Part shown: positions 6,828 through 12,876 of the stretch, piece after piece
How positions within the stretch are numbered: position 1 is the stretch's first letter
How the letters are laid out: each line of letters starts with the position of its first letter
Assembly: GCA_018827585.1 (NCBI GenBank)
Contig: JAHJXP010000261.1
Location: 1-13,401, forward strand
Origin: Pseudomonadota bacterium
Lineage (GTDB): Bacteria; Desulfobacterota; Syntrophia; Syntrophales; UBA5619
Reading direction: 5' to 3'
DNA: 13,401 nt
Program-made: the position numbers and the translations under genes
Notes under the pieces: model-generated
Database searches by the model: none
Seen by the model: only the letters and a program-made list of their open reading frames with translations
What the model was told of the DNA's origin: nothing

Positions 6828-7253
6828 ATGAAATATTCCAAACGCAGAAACCATTACGAAGGCCGGCCGATGGCCGAGATCAACGTCACCCCCCTTGTGG
6901 ATGTGATGCTCGTTCTGCTCATCATTTTCATGGTCACGGCGCCGATGCTGCAGATGGGGATCGATGTCAATCTGCCCCGCGTCAAGGCGAAGAGCGTGGA
7001 CGTCGCGGAAGAGAAACTGGTGCTGACCATCAACGGGGCGAAGGAGATCTTTCTCAACAAAAGCAAGACGCCGCTGACGGAACTCGGCATCAAGCTGGAG
7101 CATATCTTTGCGGCGCGGATCGACCGCGAGGTCTTTATGCGGGCGGACAGGAACGTCCCCTACGGATTCGTCGTCGAGGTCATGGCCGAGGTGAGGAAGG
7201 CCGGCGTGGACAAGTTGGGGATGATCACCGAACCGCCCGAGGAATCAAGGTGA
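6828..7253 (+). CDS. tolR: TolR, ExbD/TolR-family stator protein
   Basis: The 141-residue protein has one N-terminal membrane helix (about residues 20-42) and a periplasmic domain that in this family binds peptidoglycan. The signature INVTPLVDVMLVLL carries the essential proton-accepting aspartate at D25 (E. coli TolR D23). ATG 6828 is preceded by AGGTGAG, which overlaps the tolQ stop. The last codon overlaps the tolA start (TGATG), indicating translational coupling through tolQRA. TolR rather than ExbD is chosen because the gene lies in a complete tol-pal cluster. Confidence 0.95.
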   Translation: MKYSKRRNHYEGRPMAEINVTPLVDVMLVLLIIFMVTAPMLQMGIDVNLPRVKAKSVDVAEEKLVLTINGAKEIFLNKSKTPLTELGIKLEHIFAARIDREVFMRADRNVPYGFVVEVMAEVRKAGVDKLGMITEPPEESR

Positions 7254-8032
7254 TGTCGACCGCAATCAGGGAAAAACAGGGCGGCATAGGCCTCAACAGC
7301 ATGGTCCTCGTTTCCCTGCTGTTCCACATGCTTCTGTTGACCCTCCTCTTTTTCGCACCGTCGTTTCCGACGTCCAAGAGGACCTTCGGGCCGGTCTACA
7401 ACGTCGCTTTGGTCAGTTTTCCCGGGGCGGTTCTGGAGAAGAGAGGCGAGTCGGTTGGGGTAAAGGAGTTGATGAGGACCGACCGCACAGGGGAGGTCCT
7501 GAAGAAAAGCCTGGCGCCGGCCCCGATCGTTCCCATCCGCAGCCTGGAGACCCGCAAAAAACAGGACGCGGATCCAAAGCGGGACCACGACATGGAAAAG
7601 GTTATGGAAGAGATCCGGAAGCGGGCCGCGTTGCCCGGCGCGTCCCGTCAGCCTCAGGCAAAAACCGCTCCCGAGCCGCCGGCCGCCTCCGCATTGCCCG
7701 GCGCAGCCGCTTCTCAGCCTGGCGACGCCGCGGGCAACGACAAGATGCAGATCTACTATTCGGTGATCTGGTCCCGGATCAAGGCGAAGTGGGCGCTCCC
7801 TCAGGGGATGCTCCACGGGGACGGGCTGGAGGCGGTGATACATGTGACCATCCTCCGCAGCGGAGGGGCAACGGCGATCAACTTTGAAAAGCGTTCCGGA
7901 AACCGATATTTCGACGAGTCGGCCCTGAAGGCGATCCAGAAGGCCCTTCCCTTTCCGCCTCTGCCCGCAGAGATCGGGGGCGGCAGCCTTGAGGTGGGCA
8001 TCCGCTTTCATTCGACCGATCTGCTATCATGA
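7253..8032 (+). CDS. tolA: TolA-like protein with TonB/TolA C-terminal domain
   Basis: The 259-residue protein starts at ATG 7253, which overlaps the tolR stop by one base (TGATG). It has one N-terminal membrane anchor (about 17-36, MVLVSLLFHMLLLTLLFF), as TolA does to contact TolQ/TolR. A polar, Pro/Ala-rich periplasmic linker follows at about 75-160. The C-terminal domain runs from about 166 to the end: YYSVIWSRIKAKWALP, the strand VIHVTILRSGG, then YFDESALKAIQKALPFPPLP, the pattern of the TonB/TolA C-terminal fold that contacts TolB and Pal. E. coli TolA is about 420 residues, with a long Ala/Lys/Glu helix in domain II; only a short charged stretch is present here. The frame is open further upstream through tolR, but that part is a shadow. 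Confidence 0.9.
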   Translation: MSTAIREKQGGIGLNSMVLVSLLFHMLLLTLLFFAPSFPTSKRTFGPVYNVALVSFPGAVLEKRGESVGVKELMRTDRTGEVLKKSLAPAPIVPIRSLETRKKQDADPKRDHDMEKVMEEIRKRAALPGASRQPQAKTAPEPPAASALPGAAASQPGDAAGNDKMQIYYSVIWSRIKAKWALPQGMLHGDGLEAVIHVTILRSGGATAINFEKRSGNRYFDESALKAIQKALPFPPLPAEIGGGSLEVGIRFHSTDLLS

Positions 8033-8125
8033 TGCAATACCTTTTGAAAATGCTATTTTTTATGTCATTTCGACCGCGGGTGAAATTTTGCCGATTGGAA
8101 ACATGAAGATTTCTCATCGCCGGCG

Positions 8126-8137
8126 CTTTTCGAAAAG
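8126..8137. repeat. 12-bp perfect palindrome CTTTTCGAAAAG
   Basis: The perfect palindrome CTTTTCGAAAAG lies between tolA and repeat copy B, just outside the left direct repeat of that copy. It could be a protein-binding site or chance. The rest of 8033-8138 is AT-rich compared with the genes and holds no coding frame that I can support. Confidence 0.3.
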
Positions 8138-8148
8138 ACATTGTTCAA

Positions 8149-8333
8149 AGCTTTCGTAAAAAGTCATAAAAAGCCTTGAACTGGGGACGGCTTCGTTAAA
8201 TGGCCCCCGGCCTTCGCCGGGGCAGGCTCCGGCAAGGCGCGCGAGACCCGAGGAGTGAGGCGTACTTTGGCGTACGCTGCAACGACGAGGGATGAAGCTT
8301 TAACGAAGCATCCGGACTTTTTACGAAGTCGTC
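8149..8333 (+). repeat. Palindromic MITE-like element, copy B, with extended flanking direct repeats
   Basis: The core (8186-8333) has the family's left arm in degraded form (GACGGCTTCGTTAAATGG), a central GCGTAC hairpin and a right arm ending TTTTTACGAAGTCGTC. The core is enlarged to 148 bp by a segment holding a perfect hairpin, CCCCGGC-CTTC-GCCGGGG, just inside the left arm. The outer arm (TTTCGTAAAAAGTC) begins near 8149. The element is bracketed by CATTGTTCAAAGCTTTCG (8139-8156) and CATTGTTCAAAGCTCTCG (8333-8350), 17 of 18 identical. It interrupts the tol cluster between tolA and tolB. Confidence 0.9.
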
Positions 8334-8417
8334 ATTGTTCAAAGCTCTCGGTGCTCTTGTAAGAGGGCGGCGGCAGCCGTCAGATTATCATGGGGAGACA
8401 AGGAAAGGCGAGGCGGC

Positions 8418-9734
8418 ATGAAGAAACTGAAGTGTTTGGCGGTTTTGACCCTCGTGTATTTAGTTCTGTCCGGCGCCGACCGGGCGTCCGGAAAGGTGTA
8501 CATCGACATCTATTCTCCCTCTTTCCATAAATTCCCCATTGCCGTCACCGATTTCAAGCCCTTGCGCCCGGACAGGACGAACGGCGATTTGCCCGCCTGG
8601 TTTTCCGACACCCTTGCCCGGAGCCTCGCGCTGACAGGCTACTTTCATCTCCTCGATAAAAGGGCCTTTCTGGAGGATCAGGCTCAGGCCGGAATCACGG
8701 CGGAAGGGACCCGCTTTGCGGACTGGGTGACGATCGGCGCCGAATATCTGGTCAAGGGCGGGTTCCAGGAGGACGGCCGGGAACTCATCGCGGAGTTTCG
8801 CCTGTTTGATGTGGTGAAGGGGGAACTCGTCGTCGGAAAGCGGTATTCGGGAAGGCCGGAGGATAAAAACCGGATGGTCATGCAGTTCGCGGGCGAGATC
8901 ATCCAGGTCTTGACGGGAGAGGCGGGCCTGTTCGATACCCGCATCGCTTTCATCAAGAAAAGCGGCGCCTCGTCGGAAATCTATACGATCGATTTCGACG
9001 GTTCGGACCTCCGCAAGGTGACGGACTACGGGACGCTGACCCTCTCCCCGCGCTGGTCGCCCGACGGCCGCCATCTGGCGTTCACCTCCTACAAGGACGG
9101 CAATCCCGATGTTTATCTCCGGGACATGGAGAGCGGGGCGACGCAGAAGATCGTTTACTATCCAGGGCTGAACCTGCCCGGTTCCTGGTCCCGCGACGGG
9201 AAACGACTTCTTCTGACGCTGAGCCGGGACGGGAATCAGGAGATCTATGACATGACCCTGGGCAACAGCCTCCTTCAGAGGCTGACCCGTGATTTTTCCA
9301 TCGACGTTTCTCCTGTCCGATCCCCGGACGAACGCCGGATTGCGTTCGTCTCCAACCGAAGCGGTTCTCCGCAGATCTACATCATGGATGCCGATGGCGG
9401 AAACGTGCGGCGGCTGACCTATGAGGGCAATTACAACACCTCTCCCGCCTGGTCGCCCGGGGGCAAGAAGATCGCTTACGAGGGGTCCGTCAATGGCCGC
9501 TACCAGATCTTTATCATCGATGCGGAGGGCGGCAGCCCCCAGCAGCTCTCCTTTAATGTGTGGAACAACGAATCGCCCGCCTGGTCGCCTGACGGACGGT
9601 ACTTGGTCTACAGCGCCCACGGAAACGGCCGGAGCAGGATAGAGATCATAAATGCCAACGGCCAGAATGTCAGAGTGCTGCACGAGGGGAGCGACAGCAG
9701 CAAAGGCCCGTTCTGGTCGCCCCACCTGCGTTGA
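8418..9734 (+). CDS. tolB: TolB, periplasmic beta-propeller of the Tol-Pal system
   Basis: The 438-residue protein has a Sec signal peptide (about residues 1-25, MKKLKCLAVLTLVYLVLSG) and a mature start near KVYIDIYSP. The N-terminal alpha/beta domain (about 26-170) is followed by a six-bladed propeller with five visible repeats of the type SPxWSPDGRxLAFxS...IYxMDxDGG (about 195-435). TolB shuttles between TolA and Pal in the periplasm. One blade departs from the repeat (SPVRSPDERR, around residue 300, instead of WSPDG), a mild oddity that should not break the fold. The ATG is preceded by GAGG. It lies 385 bp after tolA because element copy B is inserted in the gap. Confidence 0.95.
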   Translation: MKKLKCLAVLTLVYLVLSGADRASGKVYIDIYSPSFHKFPIAVTDFKPLRPDRTNGDLPAWFSDTLARSLALTGYFHLLDKRAFLEDQAQAGITAEGTRFADWVTIGAEYLVKGGFQEDGRELIAEFRLFDVVKGELVVGKRYSGRPEDKNRMVMQFAGEIIQVLTGEAGLFDTRIAFIKKSGASSEIYTIDFDGSDLRKVTDYGTLTLSPRWSPDGRHLAFTSYKDGNPDVYLRDMESGATQKIVYYPGLNLPGSWSRDGKRLLLTLSRDGNQEIYDMTLGNSLLQRLTRDFSIDVSPVRSPDERRIAFVSNRSGSPQIYIMDADGGNVRRLTYEGNYNTSPAWSPGGKKIAYEGSVNGRYQIFIIDAEGGSPQQLSFNVWNNESPAWSPDGRYLVYSAHGNGRSRIEIINANGQNVRVLHEGSDSSKGPFWSPHLR

Positions 9735-9805
9735 CTCCGACAGGATCTCGGCGGCGGCGCAAAGCGCCCTTATTACCGCCTGTCTGGGGAAAGATTTGAG
9801 GACGT

Positions 9806-9841
9806 AGCCCCCGCACGTTGCCGGGGCCTTGCAAGGGGGCT
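9806..9841 (+). terminator. Possible weak terminator or attenuator after tolB
   Basis: AGCCCCC (9806-9812) can pair with GGGGGCT (9835-9841) around a 22-nt loop and is followed by TTTCG. A shorter competing stem CCCCG/CGGGG (9809-9813 with 9822-9826) also exists. The T-run is short, so termination would be weak. It lies in the 258-bp gap between tolB and pal, where no gene was seen. Confidence 0.3.
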
Positions 9842-9907
9842 TTCGTGGAGCTGCCGGCGGGATGAGGCCTGATTCAGAAGGTGAGAAAAGAATTCCCCAT
9901 TTTTTGG

Positions 9908-9937
9908 TTGATTTTTACCGGCAGTGGTGGTTAAGAT
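9908..9937 (+). promoter_or_regulatory. Candidate promoter for pal-cpoB
   Basis: TTGATT (9908-9913) and TAAGAT (9932-9937) are separated by 18 bp, each matching the sigma-70 boxes at 4 of 6 positions. It would place a start about 50 bp before pal. The long gap after tolB makes a separate pal promoter reasonable, but the boxes are weak. Confidence 0.28.
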
Positions 9938-9992
9938 ACTGAGTAGTCATAAATCAGCGTTACCCATCTTTGATAAAGAAAGGAGAAATAGG

Positions 9993-10655
9993 ATGAAGAA
10001 GAATCTGTTATCAATAGGGTTGATCGTTCTCGCTCTGTGCATCTCAGTGACCTATCTGACAGGTTGTGCCAAGAAGGCGGCGGTCAAAGAACAAGTAACG
10101 GTCACGCAGGAGCGGGAACCGGCGGTCGTGGCGCCGCCGGTGGTCCCCCCGGCGGTAAAACCGGTGGACGATGCGGCGGCCCGGGAGAGGGCGCTGCGCG
10201 AACAGGCCCTGAGGGATCAGGCGGCCCGGGAAGCGGCTGCGAAAGAGGCCAAGGAAGCGGCCGAGAGGGCGAAGAAAGAAGCGGCGGCAAGGGCCGCGGC
10301 GCTCCTCAAAGAGCTGACGATTCCCGACATCCATTTCGACTTCGACAAGTACAATCTCAAACCGGAAGCGCAGGCGATCCTGAAGGCGGGTGCACCGGCC
10401 TATCTTAAGCACAAAGAGTACAAGCTTGTGGTGGAGGGGCACTGCGACGAGCGGGGAACCGCTGAATACAACCTGGCGCTTGGTCAGAGGCGTGCGGATG
10501 AAGCTGCAAAATACCTTGTTGACCTGGGGATCCAGAAGGACAGGATCAACACGATAAGCTACGGCGAGGAGATGCCCCTGGACAAGGGACAAAACGAGGA
10601 GGCCTGGGCGAAGAACAGAAGGGCCCATTTCGTCACTTTCCCGCCGGTGAAGTAA
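9993..10655 (+). CDS. pal: Pal, peptidoglycan-associated lipoprotein with a long helical linker
   Basis: The 220-residue outer-membrane lipoprotein has signal peptide residues 1-24 with lipobox LTG-C25. A Pro/Val-rich segment (40-58) is followed by an Ala/Glu/Lys/Arg-rich helix (about 60-107) that should form a coiled coil or single alpha-helix. The OmpA-like peptidoglycan-binding domain spans about 108-218. D152 in EGHCDERGT and R167 in GQRRAD lie 15 residues apart, as do OmpA D271 and R286, which bind diaminopimelate; NRRAHF follows near the end. The start is ATG 9993 with AAAGGAG seven bases upstream; the frame's upstream extension to 9924 has no ribosome site and would bury the signal peptide. 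Typical Pal linkers are shorter, so the 48-residue helix is unusual. Confidence 0.96.
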   Translation: MKKNLLSIGLIVLALCISVTYLTGCAKKAAVKEQVTVTQEREPAVVAPPVVPPAVKPVDDAAARERALREQALRDQAAREAAAKEAKEAAERAKKEAAARAAALLKELTIPDIHFDFDKYNLKPEAQAILKAGAPAYLKHKEYKLVVEGHCDERGTAEYNLALGQRRADEAAKYLVDLGIQKDRINTISYGEEMPLDKGQNEEAWAKNRRAHFVTFPPVK

Positions 10656-10678
10656 TGTCCCTTTGGTTAAGGGATGAA

Positions 10679-10712
10679 CCTGTGAGTCCCGGGTGAAAGC
10701 GGGACTCACAGG
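10679..10712 (+). terminator. Perfect 13-bp hairpin between pal and cpoB
   Basis: CCTGTGAGTCCCG (10679-10691) and CGGGACTCACAGG (10700-10712) form a perfect 13-bp stem with an 8-nt loop GGTGAAAG. It starts 24 nt after the pal stop and is followed by ATTCGTAAC, not a T-run. It is therefore not a standard intrinsic terminator; an attenuator, 3'-end protector or processing site that sets the pal to cpoB ratio fits better. Confidence 0.6.
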
Positions 10713-10771
10713 ATTCGTAACATTGTAAGGGTTCCGCACGGAAACCGTTCCAGGGAGGAGAAGGAAGCGAT

Positions 10772-11677
10772 TTGCGAAGGTTTCTGCCGCCCCTGTTTAT
10801 GATCCTGCTTGCATCCGTGGTCGGTTGCGCCACGACGGATGATCTCAGGCGTGTTCATGGGGAACTGAACTATCGTATCCAGACTGCCAACGAGAAGATC
10901 GACGCGGTGGAGCGGGGATTTGCGCCGCTGAGGGGCGAGATTGCCGAGCTCCGCGGCGAGATCGAAAAAACCAACGAGGCCCTCAAATCCCTGCGCGGCA
11001 GCCAGGCGGATCTCCGGGCCGAGATCGCTGAAATCAGGGGACATCTCCAGCAGAACAGGGGGCTTGCCGAAGGTCTCCGGGACGAGACCCGAAAGGAAAT
11101 CGCAGCTGTATCAGCCAAGGTGAGCAAGCGGGAGGAAGAGGAGAAGGCCCTCCGGGAGAAATTGGATAATCTGGCCTTTAAGATCAGCTTTATCGAAAAT
11201 TTTCTCGAGATCGGCAAGAAGGAAGAGACGGCAGCGCCGGCCGGGGAAAAGGTCGGGAAGCCGCCGGCGGCGCCGCCGAAGGAAGCCCCCGGCAAGGTCA
11301 AGACGGATAAGGAGTCCCTTTACGCGGCGGCCTACGAGCTCTTCAAACAGGCCAAGTACGACAAGGCGCGGGAGGGATTTGAAAATTTCCTCAAGCTCTA
11401 CCCGGATTCCGAGCTTTCCGACAATGCCCAGTTCTGGATAGGGGAGTGTTACTACTTCGATAAAAATTATGAAAAGGCCATCGTCGAATACGACAAGGTG
11501 AGCAAGAACTTTCCCGAGGGGAACAAGGCCCCTTACGCCCTTCTGAAACAGGGGCTCTCCTTCATGAAATTAGGGGATAATGCAAGCGCCAAACTGCTCC
11601 TGCAGCAGGTCGTCAAGGATTACCCCAATACCAGCCAGGCGCGGATCGCCCGCGTGAAACTTCTCGAAATCAAATAA
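10772..11677 (+). CDS. cpoB: CpoB/YbgF, Tol-Pal associated coiled-coil TPR protein (predicted lipoprotein)
   Basis: The 301-residue protein has an N-terminal signal with lipobox VVG-C19, a coiled-coil region (about 25-148, heptad-like runs of Leu/Ile, Glu and Arg), a Pro/Ala-rich hinge (about 153-182) and a C-terminal TPR domain (about 186-301) with LYAAAYELFKQAKYDKA, AQFWIGECYYFDKNYEKAI and ALLKQGLSFMKLGDNASA. This is the YbgF/CpoB layout; CpoB links the Tol machinery to peptidoglycan synthesis during division. E. coli CpoB is a soluble periplasmic protein of about 263 residues, so the lipobox is a difference. The start is TTG 10772, chosen because GGAGAAGGA precedes it and the codons immediately after encode the signal peptide. 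Repeat copy C begins one base after its stop. Confidence 0.93.
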   Translation: MRRFLPPLFMILLASVVGCATTDDLRRVHGELNYRIQTANEKIDAVERGFAPLRGEIAELRGEIEKTNEALKSLRGSQADLRAEIAEIRGHLQQNRGLAEGLRDETRKEIAAVSAKVSKREEEEKALREKLDNLAFKISFIENFLEIGKKEETAAPAGEKVGKPPAAPPKEAPGKVKTDKESLYAAAYELFKQAKYDKAREGFENFLKLYPDSELSDNAQFWIGECYYFDKNYEKAIVEYDKVSKNFPEGNKAPYALLKQGLSFMKLGDNASAKLLLQQVVKDYPNTSQARIARVKLLEIK

Positions 11678-11678
11678 T

Positions 11679-11842
11679 GACGATCTCGTAAAAAGAGTCG
11701 CAAAGCCTTGAATTTAGGGCGGCTTCGTAAAAAGTCCGCAGGCAAGGCGTGCGAACCCTGAGGAGTGAGGCGTACTTTAGTGTACGCTGCAACGACGAAG
11801 GGTGAAGCGCAACGCAGCATCCGGACTTTTTACGAAGCCGCC
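11679..11842 (+). repeat. Palindromic MITE-like element, copy C
   Basis: The 125-bp core (11718-11842) is the same length as in copies A and D. Its first arm reads GGCGGCTTCGTAAAAAG and its last arm ends in TTTTTACGAAGCCGCC. The central hairpin is GCGTAC-TTTAGT-GTACGC, with changes only in the loop. The outer arm (CTCGTAAAAAGAGTC) begins one base after the cpoB stop codon. Flanks TCAAATAAT and GATATTAAT match at only 5 of 9 positions, so no clear target duplication is visible. It fills the convergent junction between cpoB and the DUF4292-like gene. Confidence 0.9.
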
Positions 11843-11846
11843 GATA

Positions 11847-12653
11847 TTAATTATCCAGAATGATAGGGGTGACCCCCTCCGGGACCGGCAGGGCAAAGGA
11901 AGCCTGATCGGCGGCGATCTGCTGCGGGTCCGTATAACGGACGGTCATCTCGGGAAAAGAATCCCCGCTGATCACCAGACGCTGCGGCAAGAATCCTTTT
12001 CCCACACGGGCATGCTCCGAGAAATCGGCGGTGTAGGCGGCGGCTTCCCCTTCTCCAAACGTCCGGATCCGGGTGATCAGATTTACGGCCGGATCGATCC
12101 ACAGGGAACGCACTTTCCGTCCCGCCTCGTGCCGGTCGACACGATAAAGTCCCTGCTCCCATTCTCCGCTCAGAGAAAAGGGCGTCTCCCCCTCAGCGGG
12201 GGGAAGGCCCATCAACAGGGGGATCATTTCGTCGGCCGGCAGGGCCAGGGGAAAGAAGCGGGAGAGGTTCTGCGGCGTGGCCCGGCCTATATAGAAGCTT
12301 CCCCCTCCTTTTCCAGGGAGAAAGGCGCGGAGCTCGCCGCCGCTGACCGAAAGGAAGAAGTCGGGCGGACCCATTAGCGGAATGGATTCCAGACGGAGGT
12401 GCGCTGGTCTTTTCATCATCAGCGCGACCTTCAGAGGATACTTCTCCCCGTGGCGGTCGATCAGGATGCGCGCAGTGGCGGTGACTGCTTCATCCACGGA
12501 TCCGGACACCGCGAGGGCCCGGAGCGCGGACTCCGGCGAATCGTAAGATGCCGGGCGGGCGGAGACCGTCACCCCGGCGCATCCGGAGAAGGCAAGGCCG
12601 AGGACGGGGAGCAAAAGCAGAGCCAGGATACAGTATGGAGGTCGTTGAGGCAT
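11847..12653 (-). CDS. LolB/DUF4292-like outer-membrane lipoprotein
   Basis: The 268-residue product begins with a lipoprotein signal (MPQRPPYCILALLLLPVLGL, lipobox FSG-C25) and continues as a beta-rich domain: TARILIDRHGEKYPLKVALMM, PAHLRLESIPLMGPPDFFLSV, GELRAFLPGKG, then SRFFPLALPADEMIPLLMG and later YRVDR, RSLWIDP. This order resembles LolA/LolB-fold DUF4292 proteins that in deltaproteobacteria often stand beside a TPR gene. A role in lipoprotein or lipid handling at the outer membrane is likely but unproven. ATG 12653 is chosen because the signal peptide starts there, although no Shine-Dalgarno is visible; the frame is open further upstream into repeat copy D, which I regard as chance. 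It is downstream of the TPR gene on the same strand and convergent with cpoB. Confidence 0.75.
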   Translation of the reverse strand: MPQRPPYCILALLLLPVLGLAFSGCAGVTVSARPASYDSPESALRALAVSGSVDEAVTATARILIDRHGEKYPLKVALMMKRPAHLRLESIPLMGPPDFFLSVSGGELRAFLPGKGGGSFYIGRATPQNLSRFFPLALPADEMIPLLMGLPPAEGETPFSLSGEWEQGLYRVDRHEAGRKVRSLWIDPAVNLITRIRTFGEGEAAAYTADFSEHARVGKGFLPQRLVISGDSFPEMTVRYTDPQQIAADQASFALPVPEGVTPIILDN

Positions 12654-12716
12654 GGAGGTCTTTCGGGGAGTGATCAGGGAGAGGGGGCCTTTCCCCCCGC
12701 TCAGGTCTTCAATCTT

Positions 12717-12876
12717 GACGGCTTCGTAAAAAGACCGGATGCTGCGTTGCGCTTCTCCCTTCGTCATTGCGGCGTACGCCAAAGTACGCCTCATTCCTCA
12801 GGGTTCGCGCGCCTTGCCTGCGGCCTTTTTACGAAGCCGTCCTATTTTAGCGACTTTCAAGACTTTTTACGAGGTC
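12717..12876 (-). repeat. Palindromic MITE-like element, copy D (inverted), overlapping the end of the TPR gene
   Basis: The 125-bp core (12717-12841) has arms GACGGCTTCGTAAAAAGACC and its inverted partner, 20 of 21 matching. The total length with the outer arm is 160 bp, identical to copy A. The flanks are TTCAATCTT (12708-12716) and TTCAAGCTT (12877-12885), 8 of 9 identical; read with adjacent element bases, AGGTCTTCAA is perfectly repeated at 12703-12712 and 12872-12881. The outer arm (12842-12876) overlaps the last ten codons and stop of the TPR gene. The copy separates that gene from the DUF4292-like gene on the same strand. Confidence 0.92.

Noticed and set aside
6174..7103. 309-codon minus-strand frame across tolQ and tolR
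   Set aside because: It spans two conserved genes and their junction on the other strand, and has no recognisable domain.
6818..7252. Upstream extension of the tolA reading frame through tolR
   Set aside because: It covers tolR in another frame; ATG 7253 overlaps the tolR stop and directly precedes the membrane anchor.
8460..9725. 421-codon open frame on the minus strand opposite tolB
   Set aside because: tolB is unmistakable on the plus strand; the antisense frame shows no family resemblance.
9924..9992. Upstream extension of pal to 9924
   Set aside because: There is no ribosome site, and it would put 23 polar residues before the lipoprotein signal; ATG 9993 has AAAGGAG at ideal spacing.
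12654..12794. Upstream extension of the DUF4292-like gene into repeat copy D
   Set aside because: The extra codons are repeat sequence, and the lipoprotein signal begins at ATG 12653.
2946..12876. Repeats as a CRISPR array
   Set aside because: The repeats are 100-185 bp long, dispersed over 10 kb, in both orientations, with genes between them.
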